Notes under the pieces: model-generated | The model's input: only the letters and a program-made list of their open reading frames with translations | The model's database searches: none | What the model was told of the DNA's origin: nothing | NCBI GenBank assembly: GCA_016177845.1 | Contig: JACOUO010000011.1 | Span: 378,326 to 442,325, forward strand | Source of the DNA: Deltaproteobacteria bacterium | Lineage (GTDB): Bacteria > Desulfobacterota > GWC2-55-46 | Length of the DNA: 64,000 nt | Reading direction: 5' to 3' | Part shown: positions 55,148-63,766 of the stretch, one piece after another | Position numbering within the stretch: position 1 is the stretch's first letter | Layout of the letters: every line of letters starts with the position of its first letter | Made by a program: the position numbers and the translations under genes

Positions 55148-56164
55148 TTATTGGACTTTATAACCTTCCCCGAAGACCTTGGGCCTTGTGTGCTTATTCA
55201 AAAGCGGGACAAAGGCGTTCATGAACAGTATTGAATACATTACGCCTTCCGGCAAACCGCCAAAAAGCCTTATTATGACAGCGAGTATCCCGGCGCATAT
55301 TACAAATATCCACTGGCCGAGTGCCGTAGTGGGCGAAGTTACCATATCAGTTACCATAAACCAAGCGGCAAGCATTGCGCCGCCCGCGCAGACATGGAAG
55401 AGCGGGCTTGGATATTTAGCGGGGTTGATAAGCCAGAAAATACCTGAGAAAACAGCTATTGTGCCGAGATAACCGAGCGGAAGCTTCCAGTTGACATACC
55501 CTTTATAACGGAGATACAGCCCTCCGATAAGTATTGCGATAACTGATGTTTCGCCAAGAGAGCCTGCTACATTGCCGATAAACAGGTCTGAAAGCGGGGC
55601 GAACTTGCCTTCAAACTTCATCATTGCAAGAGGGGTTGCCGCTGATACCGCGTCAACTGCCTTCTGCACTGTCCTGGGCTCTACCCATGTTGTCGTAAGC
55701 ACCGGGTATGTAGCCATCAGGAACGCCCTGCCCAAAAGGGCCGGGTTAAAGATATTGTAGCCGAGTCCGCCGAAGAGCATCTTTCCTACGCCTATGGCAA
55801 AGACCGAACCGAGTATTGCCCCGTATATCGGGAAGCCAGGAGGCAGTGTAAATGCAAGGAGAATACCTGTTATGGCCGCGCTGCCGTCATATATCTTAAC
55901 AGGTTTATTGCGTATTTTCTGGAATGCATACTCGGTAACAAGACATGCGCCGATACATACTAAAATGAGCAGCAGGGCCCTGAAGCCGAAGAAATAGACG
56001 CTTGCGGCAGTTGCCGGGAAAAGCGCCATTACTACCGTATGCATTATCTTTGGAATGCTTTCGGTATTCAGGAAGTGCGGAGAAGATGATATGACCAGCT
56101 TTCCGCCCTGAGCAGGGGCTGCAGGCGATTCTTTTATCTCAGTCTTTTCCAATGTCTTATCCAT
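55148..56164 (-). CDS. rnfD: Rnf complex subunit D, flavoprotein
   Basis: The 338-residue membrane subunit has about nine helices and is thought to take part in ion translocation. The covalent flavin site lies in DAVSAATPLAMMKF (threonine about residue 177). The NPALLGRAFLMATYP segment is also typical. It follows rnfC by 6 bp. Confidence 0.96.
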   Translation of the reverse strand: MDKTLEKTEIKESPAAPAQGGKLVISSSPHFLNTESIPKIMHTVVMALFPATAASVYFFGFRALLLILVCIGACLVTEYAFQKIRNKPVKIYDGSAAITGILLAFTLPPGFPIYGAILGSVFAIGVGKMLFGGLGYNIFNPALLGRAFLMATYPVLTTTWVEPRTVQKAVDAVSAATPLAMMKFEGKFAPLSDLFIGNVAGSLGETSVIAILIGGLYLRYKGYVNWKLPLGYLGTIAVFSGIFWLINPAKYPSPLFHVCAGGAMLAAWFMVTDMVTSPTTALGQWIFVICAGILAVIIRLFGGLPEGVMYSILFMNAFVPLLNKHTRPKVFGEGYKVQ

Positions 56165-56170
56165 ATTCTC

Positions 56171-57499
56171 TTATTTTGCCGCGGCTTTCTGGGCTTCCTT
56201 GCGGAGCCTGTATTTTCCTAAGCGTATCCACTGCAAAAGCGGCCTCTTGGCAGGGCATACATATGAACAGCAGCCGCACTCAATGCAGCTGAGAGCGTCC
56301 CATGCCTTGAAATCCGCTGTCATGGCAGCCTTCCCGTAATCGCCGAGCCTGTAGGGCATAAGGCCCATGGGGCAGGCGCTTACGCAGCTTGCGCACTTGA
56401 TGCAAGGGTCGTAATTATTTGATTTTATCGAGGCGGCTGATATTACAGTGATGCCTGATGTGCCTTTTATAACAGGAACCGCCAATGTTGACTGGGCAAT
56501 GCCCATCATGGGGCCGCCGTTTAATACCTCTGTTTCACCTGTGCCGTTCAATCCGCCGCACTGGTTCAATACTTCTTCAAAAGAGGTGCCTATGCGCACT
56601 CTCAGGTTCCTGGGTTCCCTCACCCCGTTTCCGCTTATAGTGACAATTCTTTCGATAAGGGGCTTTTTATAGACTACCGCGTCATAAATGGCTGCCGCTG
56701 TTCCGACATTATTTACGACGACGCCTACATCAAGGGGGAGTTTTCCGGGAGGGACTTTTCTTCCGAGGCCTGCTTTTATGAGCATCTTTTCAGCGCCCTG
56801 CGGATATTTTGCTTCAAGTATTACTAATTTTATATTGCCGCCGCCGATAGCCTTTTTAAGCGCCTCGATTGCGTCAGGCTTATTCTCTTCTATTCCGATA
56901 ATGCCGTTTGCCGCGCCTGTTGCCTTCATAAGGGCTTTAAGGCCCCAGACTACCTTTTCAGGCTCTTCAAGCATTATCCTGTGGTCTGCCGTAAGGAACG
57001 GCTCGCATTCGCAGCCGTTAAGAAGGATAGTATCTATTGCCTTACCCTTTGGCGGGGCAAGCTTTACCGAGGTCGGGAATGCCGCTCCGCCCATGCCTAC
57101 GATACCGGCTTCCCTGATTATCTCGCGAAGCATATCAGGAGTAATGGCATTGAGGTCTGCGGAACCTTCAGCCTTCCACTCCCTTGTGGTGCCGTCGCCT
57201 TCAATGACGATTGACATCACCCTTGTTCCGCCGGGGTGTGAGGCAAGCTCTATATCTTTGACTTTTCCGTTGATGCTTGAATGGATAGGGGCTGAAACAA
57301 ACGCCTGAACATCGGCTATCTTCTGGCCTTCCTGAACGGCATCACCCTTTTTAACGAGAGGCGCGCAGGCTGCTCCGGCATGCTGCTGAAGAGGAATGAT
57401 TACGGTCTTAGGCAAAGCCGCCTGCTCGACTTTCTTTGCGGCGGTCAGTTCCTTGTAATATGCGGGGTGAATACCCCTATCAAATGTTTTGTGTCCCAT
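56171..57499 (-). CDS. rnfC: Rnf complex subunit C
   Basis: RnfC is the NADH-side subunit, similar to the NuoF fold. The 442-residue protein has a glycine-rich nucleotide-binding stretch (REAGIVGMGGAAFPTSVKL near residue 135, then LLNGCECEPFLTADHR) and two C-terminal [4Fe-4S] motifs, CIKCASCVSACPMG and CIECGCCSYVCPAKRP. It is the first gene of rnfCDGEAB and the ATG at 57499 has a GGGAG site. Upstream lie a ZTP riboswitch and a second promoter. Confidence 0.97.
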   Translation of the reverse strand: MGHKTFDRGIHPAYYKELTAAKKVEQAALPKTVIIPLQQHAGAACAPLVKKGDAVQEGQKIADVQAFVSAPIHSSINGKVKDIELASHPGGTRVMSIVIEGDGTTREWKAEGSADLNAITPDMLREIIREAGIVGMGGAAFPTSVKLAPPKGKAIDTILLNGCECEPFLTADHRIMLEEPEKVVWGLKALMKATGAANGIIGIEENKPDAIEALKKAIGGGNIKLVILEAKYPQGAEKMLIKAGLGRKVPPGKLPLDVGVVVNNVGTAAAIYDAVVYKKPLIERIVTISGNGVREPRNLRVRIGTSFEEVLNQCGGLNGTGETEVLNGGPMMGIAQSTLAVPVIKGTSGITVISAASIKSNNYDPCIKCASCVSACPMGLMPYRLGDYGKAAMTADFKAWDALSCIECGCCSYVCPAKRPLLQWIRLGKYRLRKEAQKAAAK

Positions 57500-57520
57500 T
57501 TTTCTCCCAAGGGTGATGAA

Positions 57521-57549
57521 GTAATACTATTTTGGGATTGCTAAGTCAA
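57521..57549 (-). promoter_or_regulatory. Second promoter between the riboswitch and rnfC
   Basis: The minus strand has a -35 TTGACT (57544-57549), a 17 bp spacer and a -10 TATTAC (57521-57526). It lies downstream of the riboswitch terminator and would give a transcript with a short leader and no riboswitch. The -10 is only a four-of-six match. Confidence 0.45.
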
Positions 57550-57585
57550 GCCGTTTCAGCTTGTTTGTACAAATCGCTTTGGGCA

Positions 57586-57712
57586 ATAAAAAACCGTCAT
57601 GGCAAAACATGCAACTCTGTTTGAGTTACACCTTTTTGCCCAGACGGTCGGCATGACTACTATATATCTCCCGCTCCCCAGTGGTAGCCACTTTCATTCC
57701 GTCAGTTACGGG
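57586..57712 (-). ncRNA. ZTP (pfl-type) riboswitch with terminator expression platform
   Basis: The aptamer runs from about 57712 to 57637 on the minus strand. It has the diagnostic blocks of the family: ACTGACGGAAT near the 5' end, a GTGG...CCAC stem with a purine-rich loop, a variable linker, and the 3' core GCCGACCGTCTGGGCA that forms the pseudoknot. These match the known Fusobacterium-type ZTP aptamer closely. The 3' part doubles as the left arm of a terminator (ACCGTC, GGGCAAAA pairing with TTTTGCC, GACGGT), ending in a T run at 57586-57593. ZTP or ZMP binding should favour anti-termination of rnfC. Confidence 0.9.
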
Positions 57713-57732
57713 AAAATCTTTATTATATGTTC

Positions 57733-57762
57733 ATCTTAATTTAAAACTACTCTGTTTGTCAA
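57733..57762 (-). promoter_or_regulatory. Promoter ahead of the ZTP riboswitch
   Basis: The minus strand has a perfect -35 TTGACA (57757-57762), an 18 bp spacer and a -10 TAAGAT (57733-57738). Transcription would begin about 14 nt before the aptamer. The region 57500-57813 (314 bp) holds this promoter, the riboswitch and the second promoter, and no gene. Confidence 0.6.
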
Positions 57763-57813
57763 GCAGATAATCGTAACAATCGTCATTTTTTGTAACTATT
57801 TGATCTTACGGCT

Positions 57814-58494
57814 CTATTCCCCTTTAAACGCGCCTTTCACAATATAAAAGAGGCAGATTATGATGCCCACGAGCACGAGAAAAATGCTAAGCGCGGCAAT
57901 CGGAAAAACAGATTCCTGAGCCTCTTCGATACCCAAGGCTGTTGTCCTGAAACCCATGATTATCCACGCAAGGGGATAGAATATACTGCCTACCCCGAGG
58001 CATGCTGACGCGAATGTCTTAATCCTGTATGGTGCTGCAAGCAGCACAAGGATAATGGATGAAACGACAGACAGTGTCCCAAGCCCCATTGCATGGAGAT
58101 GCCCCCTTGTAAGCCTCTCGTGCGCTGCCTCCATCTCAGGGTCATTATGGCTTGAGTGGTCATGCTTTGCCGCCTGCTCTGCTGCTCCCATTATATGGTC
58201 TTCATGGGATGCGATGCCGCTATCATGGCTATGCTCGTGTGAAGGCGCAGCCTTGCTGATCTGGTGATTCATATGGGCGCTGTGATCGCCTGCGCCTGCT
58301 GAGGGGTTTATGATGAATTTCTCTTCGATTGCGGCCCGAGAGCTTTCAATGAGGGTCTTATGGATTTTGTCGTGATTGACGGTAAGGTACATTGCCCAGA
58401 AGACACCAAACACAAGACTTAAAAAACCTAAAAGAAGCCCTATAACTACCGGCTTTACGGCTGTATGCATTGTACTGTTGCTCCTTTTTCTCAT
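57814..58494 (-). CDS. histidine-rich membrane protein of unknown family
   Basis: The 226-residue protein has one N-terminal helix (about 13-37), a hydrophilic loop with 14 histidines between residues 71 and 134 (HSAHMNH, HEHSH, HEDH, HDHSSH), and three further helices (about 134-154, 159-182 and 197-220). The His-rich part is probably outside the membrane and could bind metal. The segment RGHLHAMGLGTL joining loop and helix 2 looks like a possible haem or metal site. I do not recognise the family. Its ATG overlaps the htrA stop (ATGA), so it is translationally coupled to htrA. Confidence 0.75.
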   Translation of the reverse strand: MRKRSNSTMHTAVKPVVIGLLLGFLSLVFGVFWAMYLTVNHDKIHKTLIESSRAAIEEKFIINPSAGAGDHSAHMNHQISKAAPSHEHSHDSGIASHEDHIMGAAEQAAKHDHSSHNDPEMEAAHERLTRGHLHAMGLGTLSVVSSIILVLLAAPYRIKTFASACLGVGSIFYPLAWIIMGFRTTALGIEEAQESVFPIAALSIFLVLVGIIICLFYIVKGAFKGE

Positions 58495-59552
58495 TTTCCC
58501 CTCGGCATCTCATCAAGGCGGATTTTCAGAGACATTGGCTGCTTGCCTCTTATTATACCAAGCGTTATTGTTTGATTCACCTCGAATTCATCCATCATAT
58601 CATTAAATTCATCCATGGACTTTATCTTTTTGCCGTTAAGCCCTGTAATCAAGTCTCCGCCTGCGGCTATGATAAGATTTCCAATCCTGACATTTTTTGT
58701 AGAACCTTTTAGCCCCGCTTTCTCGGCAGGGCTGCCCTTATAAATGTCCGCTATGAGAACTCCGCCTGAGGAAAGGCCAAGGAGCCTGGCATCAGTCTCA
58801 TCAATATTCTGCCCTGCTATTCCAAGCCACGGCCTTGATACATAGCCTTTTTCAATAAGCTGGTTTAAAACCTTCTTTACCGTATTTACAGGTATGGCAA
58901 AGCCAATTCCGATGCTTGCGCCAACGGGGCTGAATATGGCGGTATTTACGCCTATCATCTTGCCTTCGTTATTAAGGAGCGGCCCGCCGGAGTTTCCGGG
59001 GTTTATCGCGGCATCGGTTTGGATTATACCGTTTATAAGCCTGCCGTTCGTTGCCCGCATGGTGCGGCCAAGCGAGCTTATGATACCAACCGTAAGCGTC
59101 TTTTCAAGCCCAAACGGATTTCCGATGGCAAGGACCTTCTGCCCGACTTTCAGGTTTGACGATTCACCGATGGGAGCAGGTATCAACTTCGAGAGCGGGG
59201 CTTTTATCTTTACAACGGCAAGGTCGTCACCCGGGTCCGTACCAACGACCTCTGCCTTGAATTTCGTTCCGTCAAAAAGAGTTACATCAAGGCTGCGAGC
59301 GCCCTCTATCACATGATAATTGGTTACGATATAGCCCCTTTTATCGATGATTATGCCGGAGCCCGCGCCTGTTGAAGGGACAGTATTATAAAAATAATCG
59401 TATGAGACAGTGGTGCTGACAATATTTACTACTGACGGGCCGACATCCTCATATATTTTGATATTCGTCTCTTCATCCTGCGAAAAGGCGTAGAGGAAGG
59501 GCGCGTAGAAGAAAAAAAATATAAAAACCGATAACCTGAGCAGATTTTTCAT
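58491..59552 (-). CDS. HtrA/DegP-family serine protease
   Basis: The 353-residue protein has a signal peptide (about 1-23) and a trypsin-like protease domain with H80 (TNYHVIEGAR), D110 (DPGDDLAVVKI) and S188 (NPGNSGGPLL), followed by a single PDZ domain (about 255-345, with GSPAEKAGLKG). It is a DegS-like, single-PDZ periplasmic quality-control protease. Its start overlaps the GT2 stop, and its stop overlaps the start of the His-rich membrane protein. Confidence 0.93.
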   Translation of the reverse strand: MKNLLRLSVFIFFFFYAPFLYAFSQDEETNIKIYEDVGPSVVNIVSTTVSYDYFYNTVPSTGAGSGIIIDKRGYIVTNYHVIEGARSLDVTLFDGTKFKAEVVGTDPGDDLAVVKIKAPLSKLIPAPIGESSNLKVGQKVLAIGNPFGLEKTLTVGIISSLGRTMRATNGRLINGIIQTDAAINPGNSGGPLLNNEGKMIGVNTAIFSPVGASIGIGFAIPVNTVKKVLNQLIEKGYVSRPWLGIAGQNIDETDARLLGLSSGGVLIADIYKGSPAEKAGLKGSTKNVRIGNLIIAAGGDLITGLNGKKIKSMDEFNDMMDEFEVNQTITLGIIRGKQPMSLKIRLDEMPRGK

Positions 59553-60265
59553 GACAGCAGATTGAATTTTATTATATGCCAGAAAGCCGCCACACCGTCC
59601 TTCCAGTTTATCTTCTTTCCTTCATCGTAAGTGCGGCCCGCGTAAGAAATGGAAGTTTCGTAAATCCTGTAACGGCCCTGCGCAACTTTGGCTGTTATCT
59701 CAGGCTCAAACCCGAACCTGTCTGAGGTGAGCTTTATGCTTTTAATTACTTCAGTCCTGAAAGCCTTGTAGCCTGTTTCCATATCGCTTAAGTTTATGTT
59801 CGTAAGCATATTTGAGAAAAATGTCAGGAGCTTATTTCCTATCATATGCCAGAAGAAGAGCACCCTGTGGCTGTCGCCCATAAAGCGCGAGCCATAGACC
59901 ACATCGGCCTTTCCTTCGATTATGGGCTGGAGAAGCTTTCCGTAATCCCTCGGGTCATATTCAAAGTCAGCGTCCTGCACAATGACGACATCCCCCGTGA
60001 CATGCTGAAAACCCGTCCGCAGGGCCGCGCCCTTGCCCATGTTCTTCTGATGAAAAAAGACATTTATTCTGCAGCCGTTCTGCGTCATTCCTTTTTCTAT
60101 CTTTTCAAGTATATGCCTTGTGCCGTCTATCGAGAAGTCATCGACTACTATCAATTCGAAAGGCACGCCGGTATCGGTTACCCTCTTTATCACATCGAGG
60201 ACATAGTCCTTCTCATTGTAAACGGGCATTACTATAGAGACTTTCATCTTTTCAGAAGACGGCAT
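59549..60265 (-). CDS. GT2-family glycosyltransferase, Dpm/undecaprenyl-phosphate type
   Basis: The 238-residue family-2 glycosyltransferase has VSIVMPVYNEKDYVLDVIKRV, LIVVDDFSIDGTRHIL, the catalytic VIVQDADFEYDPRDYGKLL and GSRFMGDSHRVLF. It resembles polyprenyl-phosphate glycosyltransferases without a membrane domain. It is the first of three overlapping genes (GT2-htrA-His-rich membrane protein). It is a second Dpm-like enzyme besides that at 45599-46327. Confidence 0.9.
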   Translation of the reverse strand: MPSSEKMKVSIVMPVYNEKDYVLDVIKRVTDTGVPFELIVVDDFSIDGTRHILEKIEKGMTQNGCRINVFFHQKNMGKGAALRTGFQHVTGDVVIVQDADFEYDPRDYGKLLQPIIEGKADVVYGSRFMGDSHRVLFFWHMIGNKLLTFFSNMLTNINLSDMETGYKAFRTEVIKSIKLTSDRFGFEPEITAKVAQGRYRIYETSISYAGRTYDEGKKINWKDGVAAFWHIIKFNLLS

Positions 60266-60372
60266 TTTTTAATATTCCTTATGGGTAAGACTCTGACCTT
60301 TTTTATACAATAAAATTCAAGGGATGTCCATAAAAGCTGAAAAATCGCTTAAAAAAAGGCTCACATTTGAGA

Positions 60373-60402
60373 TTGGCAGGACAAAATGAAAATTGATATA
60401 AT
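60373..60402 (+). promoter_or_regulatory. Promoter for the hexahaem cytochrome gene
   Basis: The plus strand has a -35 TTGGCA (60373-60378), an 18 bp spacer and a perfect -10 TATAAT (60397-60402), 26 bp before the start codon. A CGGAG site precedes the ATG at 60429. Confidence 0.65.
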
Positions 60403-60428
60403 CTCACTAACTTAATAACGGAGAAAAA

Positions 60429-61571
60429 ATGAAAAAATTTACTATTGCATTTATCTTTACCTCATTAGCCCTCCTTTTTATCTTTTCAAAATTCTCTCAC
60501 TCCGCGGAAAGCAGGTTTCGCCAGGACTTCAGAACAAGCTATGAACAGAACAGGTTTGACGCCTTGGGTTTCCTTATACGGTCAAACAAAAACAGCGTGC
60601 CCGCAGAGGTCAAGGGACTCATTGCCGAGGCCATGGGCCCTGAGAAAAGCTACGGCGAAAGGATGCAGCTACTTGACCTTGCAAGCGCGATGGCATCCAT
60701 GTATAAGCACTGGTTTGAGGATGACAGGCCCCTGAAAGAAGTCGAACCGATACAGAAGACAGAGATACAAAAAGAGAATGCCAGACTTCAAGAGCTGCGC
60801 AAATGGGACAAGTTCGAAAAGATACCGGGCAACTTCGTAATGAGGACGCATCAGGCAGAGATGGATGCAAAAGGGCTCGCCCCTGTCCTCTACCCCCACT
60901 GGATGCACAGGCTGTTCTTTGAGTGCAAGACCTGCCATCAGGACATATTCAAAATGAAAAGAGGCGGCAATGGGCTGAGCCAATCAGCCATACAGGATGG
61001 AAAGCTCTGCGGCAAATGCCATAACGGCACAATAGCCTTTGATGCCGGTAAAGATTGTGAAAAATGCCATATGGCAGGCAAGCCTGAATCAGACCGCCTT
61101 GTCGATGTAAAGAAGGCTGACCTTAACGCAATAAAAGAGGCCGCCTCAAAAATAGGCTCTGTATTTAAAACCGACGGCCTTCCCGGAGGCGTCCTCCCGT
61201 CAGACAGGTTCGGACAGCTTGACTGGGAGTTCATGAAAAAGGCAAACGCCTATACTCCATTAAACTCATTAACCAACGCAAAGGACGAGATACGGGACAA
61301 TACCATTTATTTTGACCCTCCAATGCCGTATATCAAAGGGGTTCTCTTTGACCATAAGACGCATTCCTCAAGGATTAAGTGCGATACCTGCCATAACGAT
61401 ATCTTCAAGGATGAGCTTGGAGCTAACAAGATGAGCATGGTGGATATGGGAAATGGTAAATTCTGCGGCTATTGCCATACAAAGGTATCGTTTAAAATGG
61501 CTGAGTGCAACAGGTGTCATAGCGGAAAAAAAGATGAAAAATCACTCATGAGAAAACCTGCGCAGAAATAA
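60429..61571 (+). CDS. exported hexahaem cytochrome c
   Basis: The 380-residue protein has a signal peptide (about 1-25, ending in FSHSAES), an N-terminal domain of about 130 residues without haem motifs, and six CxxCH sites at about C166, C194, C210, C318, C346 and C360. The sites form two modules of three with similar spacing; each opens with a histidine before the first site (LYPHWMHRLFFECKTCH; FDHKTHSSRIKCDTCH), as in cytochrome c3/c7-like modules. It is probably a periplasmic electron carrier. It stands alone, with its own promoter and terminator. Confidence 0.9.
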   Translation: MKKFTIAFIFTSLALLFIFSKFSHSAESRFRQDFRTSYEQNRFDALGFLIRSNKNSVPAEVKGLIAEAMGPEKSYGERMQLLDLASAMASMYKHWFEDDRPLKEVEPIQKTEIQKENARLQELRKWDKFEKIPGNFVMRTHQAEMDAKGLAPVLYPHWMHRLFFECKTCHQDIFKMKRGGNGLSQSAIQDGKLCGKCHNGTIAFDAGKDCEKCHMAGKPESDRLVDVKKADLNAIKEAASKIGSVFKTDGLPGGVLPSDRFGQLDWEFMKKANAYTPLNSLTNAKDEIRDNTIYFDPPMPYIKGVLFDHKTHSSRIKCDTCHNDIFKDELGANKMSMVDMGNGKFCGYCHTKVSFKMAECNRCHSGKKDEKSLMRKPAQK

Positions 61572-61595
61572 CTTATCTTAAAATACGGCCCCAAG

Positions 61596-61620
61596 GGCGG
61601 GCTTTTCGCCTGCCTTTTTT
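61596..61620 (+). terminator. Terminator after the cytochrome gene
   Basis: On the plus strand a stem of seven pairs with one G-U (61596-61602 and 61608-61614) is followed by six T residues, 25 bp past the stop codon. Confidence 0.85.
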
Positions 61621-61703
61621 ATTTTGTTATGAAAACGCGCTAAAAGCGTCATTTTCCCCTGCCCTCCTTTTTCTTTTCCATAAATTCTTTTCTGGCATAC
61701 TTA

Positions 61704-61709
61704 TATAAT
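61704..61709 (+). promoter_or_regulatory. Possible -10 element for the nitroreductase gene
   Basis: The plus strand has a perfect TATAAT (61704-61709) about 51 bp before the start. The hexamer 17 bp upstream matches -35 poorly, so the promoter is uncertain. Confidence 0.35.
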
Positions 61710-61760
61710 GGGGTTAAGTCTGCCTTGCATGAAAAACCTGTGTAAGGAGGTAAAAACTTT

Positions 61761-62804
61761 ATGTCATCTGAATTATCATTGATTTCACGCCCTGACCAAT
61801 GGGACATATCTGAGAAAGATTTTCCGAAGAATGAAGGTATCACGCGCAAGCTCCGCTTTATAATCAATTACGCCATTCTCGCGCCTTCAAGCCACAATTC
61901 CCAGCCCTGGCTTTTTAAAATTGTAAACAGCATGATTGAGCTGCACGCAGATATGACAAGAGCTATCCCGATAGTTGACCCTGAAGACAGAGAGCTCATA
62001 ATAAGCTGCGGGGCAGCGCTCTTTAACTTAAGGCTTGCGCTCAGAAGGTTCGGCTACACAAGCGCTGTTGACTTATTTCCTAATCCCGGTGTGCCTGACC
62101 TGCTCGCCAGAGTAAGGATCGGCGAAAATGTAGTCGAAGCAGAAGACGAGCACTACCTTCTCTTTGAAGCCATCACAAAACGCCATACCAACAGGATGCC
62201 TTTTGAGAAAAAAAAAGTGCCGGAGGAAGTCCTCTCTGAGCTGCGGGCGATGGCAGCGGTAGAAGGCTGCTGGCTGAATATCGTTGAGGGAGAGGACTAC
62301 AGGAACGCCCTTGCCGACTTGATAGCGGAAGGAGACCATATACAGGGCGCGAACAGGCAGTTCAGGAGAGAGCTTGCCGCATGGGTGCATCCCAACAGGA
62401 CACGGAGCCATGACGGCATGCCCGGCTACTCCCTTGGAATGGGCGATATCGCCTCATACGCAGGCCCTCTCATCATCAGGACATTTGACTGGGGAAAAGG
62501 ACAGGCTGCAAAAGACAGGCAGCTTGCCGCGGGCTCCCCTGTGCTTGCCGTGCTCGGGTCTGACGCCGAAACTCCGGCTGCATGGCTCAAGACAGGGCAA
62601 GCCCTTGAACGGGTGCTGTTAAGGGCGCAGGCGGCAAATGTATCCGCGTCATACCTTAACCAGCCTATTGAAGTGCCTGACCTCAGGACAAGGGTACATG
62701 ACCTCCTTAAAAGAAACGGGTATCCTCAGTTGATACTCAGGATGGGATATGGACATGAGCCCAAGCCCACGCCGAGAAGGCCGGTAAGCGAGGTGCTTTT
62801 ATGA
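61761..62804 (+). CDS. Acg-type nitroreductase-fold protein
   Basis: The 347-residue protein has the nitroreductase-like FMN-fold pattern: YAILAPSSHNSQPWLFKI near residue 36, ITKRHTNRMPFEKKKVP, and a C-terminal RMGYGHEPKPTPRRPVSEVL. This layout is the Acg/TM1586-like subgroup, whose members bind or store FMN and are often found under hypoxic or stress control. A clear AGGAGGT site precedes the ATG. The physiological substrate is not indicated. It is downstream of, and separated by a terminator from, the cytochrome. Confidence 0.88.
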   Translation: MSSELSLISRPDQWDISEKDFPKNEGITRKLRFIINYAILAPSSHNSQPWLFKIVNSMIELHADMTRAIPIVDPEDRELIISCGAALFNLRLALRRFGYTSAVDLFPNPGVPDLLARVRIGENVVEAEDEHYLLFEAITKRHTNRMPFEKKKVPEEVLSELRAMAAVEGCWLNIVEGEDYRNALADLIAEGDHIQGANRQFRRELAAWVHPNRTRSHDGMPGYSLGMGDIASYAGPLIIRTFDWGKGQAAKDRQLAAGSPVLAVLGSDAETPAAWLKTGQALERVLLRAQAANVSASYLNQPIEVPDLRTRVHDLLKRNGYPQLILRMGYGHEPKPTPRRPVSEVLL

Positions 62805-62832
62805 TAAACAGGATTCATTAAGCAATTAAAGC

Positions 62833-63612
62833 TTATGCTTTCTCTCCCTTGACCATTATCTCAAAGCCGAACCTGTATGAGAAGTAATCATCAAAATGCC
62901 TGTCAATGAGCTTTTGGAGATTATCCGTAAGCCTGCCCATGAGGTCATACCTGCCGTTTTCAGGCCCTGAGAGACGGTAGAACCCGTGGGCAGGATAAAA
63001 CGCGCCTATCCTGAGATTACCAAGTCCGAGCTTTAAAAAGACCTCCGCAAGCTCAGAGTGCCTGAATGATTTTTCGTAATCGTATTTGAAGCTCTTATTG
63101 CGTTTCTTTAGCATCCATTTATAGAGCGTATGGGGGAAGTTGAACCAGTTAGGCACGCCTGCCAGTATGGTGCCGCCCCTTTTTGCCACCCTTATCATCT
63201 CTTTCAAAGCATCCTCGTATGTCGGGCTGCATTCAATTCCGTAATGCTCTATTACCCCTTCGTTGAATACGAAGTCAAATGAATCATCCCTGAAAGGCAT
63301 ATTGAACATATCGCAGAGGACGAATGAGGCGTTGCTCAATCCGAGATGTTTTTTAAGGCGGTTTGACATCCTTATTGAATTTTCTGAGATGTCGATGCCA
63401 ATGACTTCAGACCGTCCAAATTCCCTCGCGAGGAGATTTGAAAGCCTTCCAGTGCCGCAGCCTGCCTCAAGCATGAGCCTGTCCTTAAAAGTGACAGAAC
63501 CTGCTATCAGGCGATACGCCTCACGGGTGAAACGGGAGTTGATAAGCTTTTCCACATCAGTATCAGCTTCCCAGTTCTTGTCCCATAGTGTTTTCTGGCT
63601 CAGTGTCTTCAT
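62833..63612 (-). CDS. class I SAM-dependent methyltransferase
   Basis: The 259-residue protein has SAM motif I MLEAGCGTGRLSNLLA near residue 48, IGIDISENSI and the acidic motif FDFVFNEGVIEHYG, typical of the type 11 group. Its C-terminal part (FEIMVKGEKA) ends without membrane segments. It points toward, and ends 28 bp after, the convergent nitroreductase gene. The substrate is unknown. Confidence 0.87.
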   Translation of the reverse strand: MKTLSQKTLWDKNWEADTDVEKLINSRFTREAYRLIAGSVTFKDRLMLEAGCGTGRLSNLLAREFGRSEVIGIDISENSIRMSNRLKKHLGLSNASFVLCDMFNMPFRDDSFDFVFNEGVIEHYGIECSPTYEDALKEMIRVAKRGGTILAGVPNWFNFPHTLYKWMLKKRNKSFKYDYEKSFRHSELAEVFLKLGLGNLRIGAFYPAHGFYRLSGPENGRYDLMGRLTDNLQKLIDRHFDDYFSYRFGFEIMVKGEKA

Positions 63613-63766
63613 TATGTATCCCTTTCAAGGAAAAAAGAAAACCGCATACGAAGGGCTCTCCCTCCCCCGCTTAAGTTTGATTTATAATTGAGCGTGAAAT
63701 ACAGGTAGACTGAGGATTGTGAAAGTTAAAGTAAGACAATCTTTTCAGGCGGTCTTTGATGTGCGC

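Noticed and set aside
56688-57308. 206-codon plus-strand open frame
   Set aside because: It is antisense to rnfC and has shadow-like composition.
61649-61867. 72-codon minus-strand frame overlapping the nitroreductase start
   Set aside because: It covers the promoter and first codons of a well-supported plus-strand gene and has no family resemblance.
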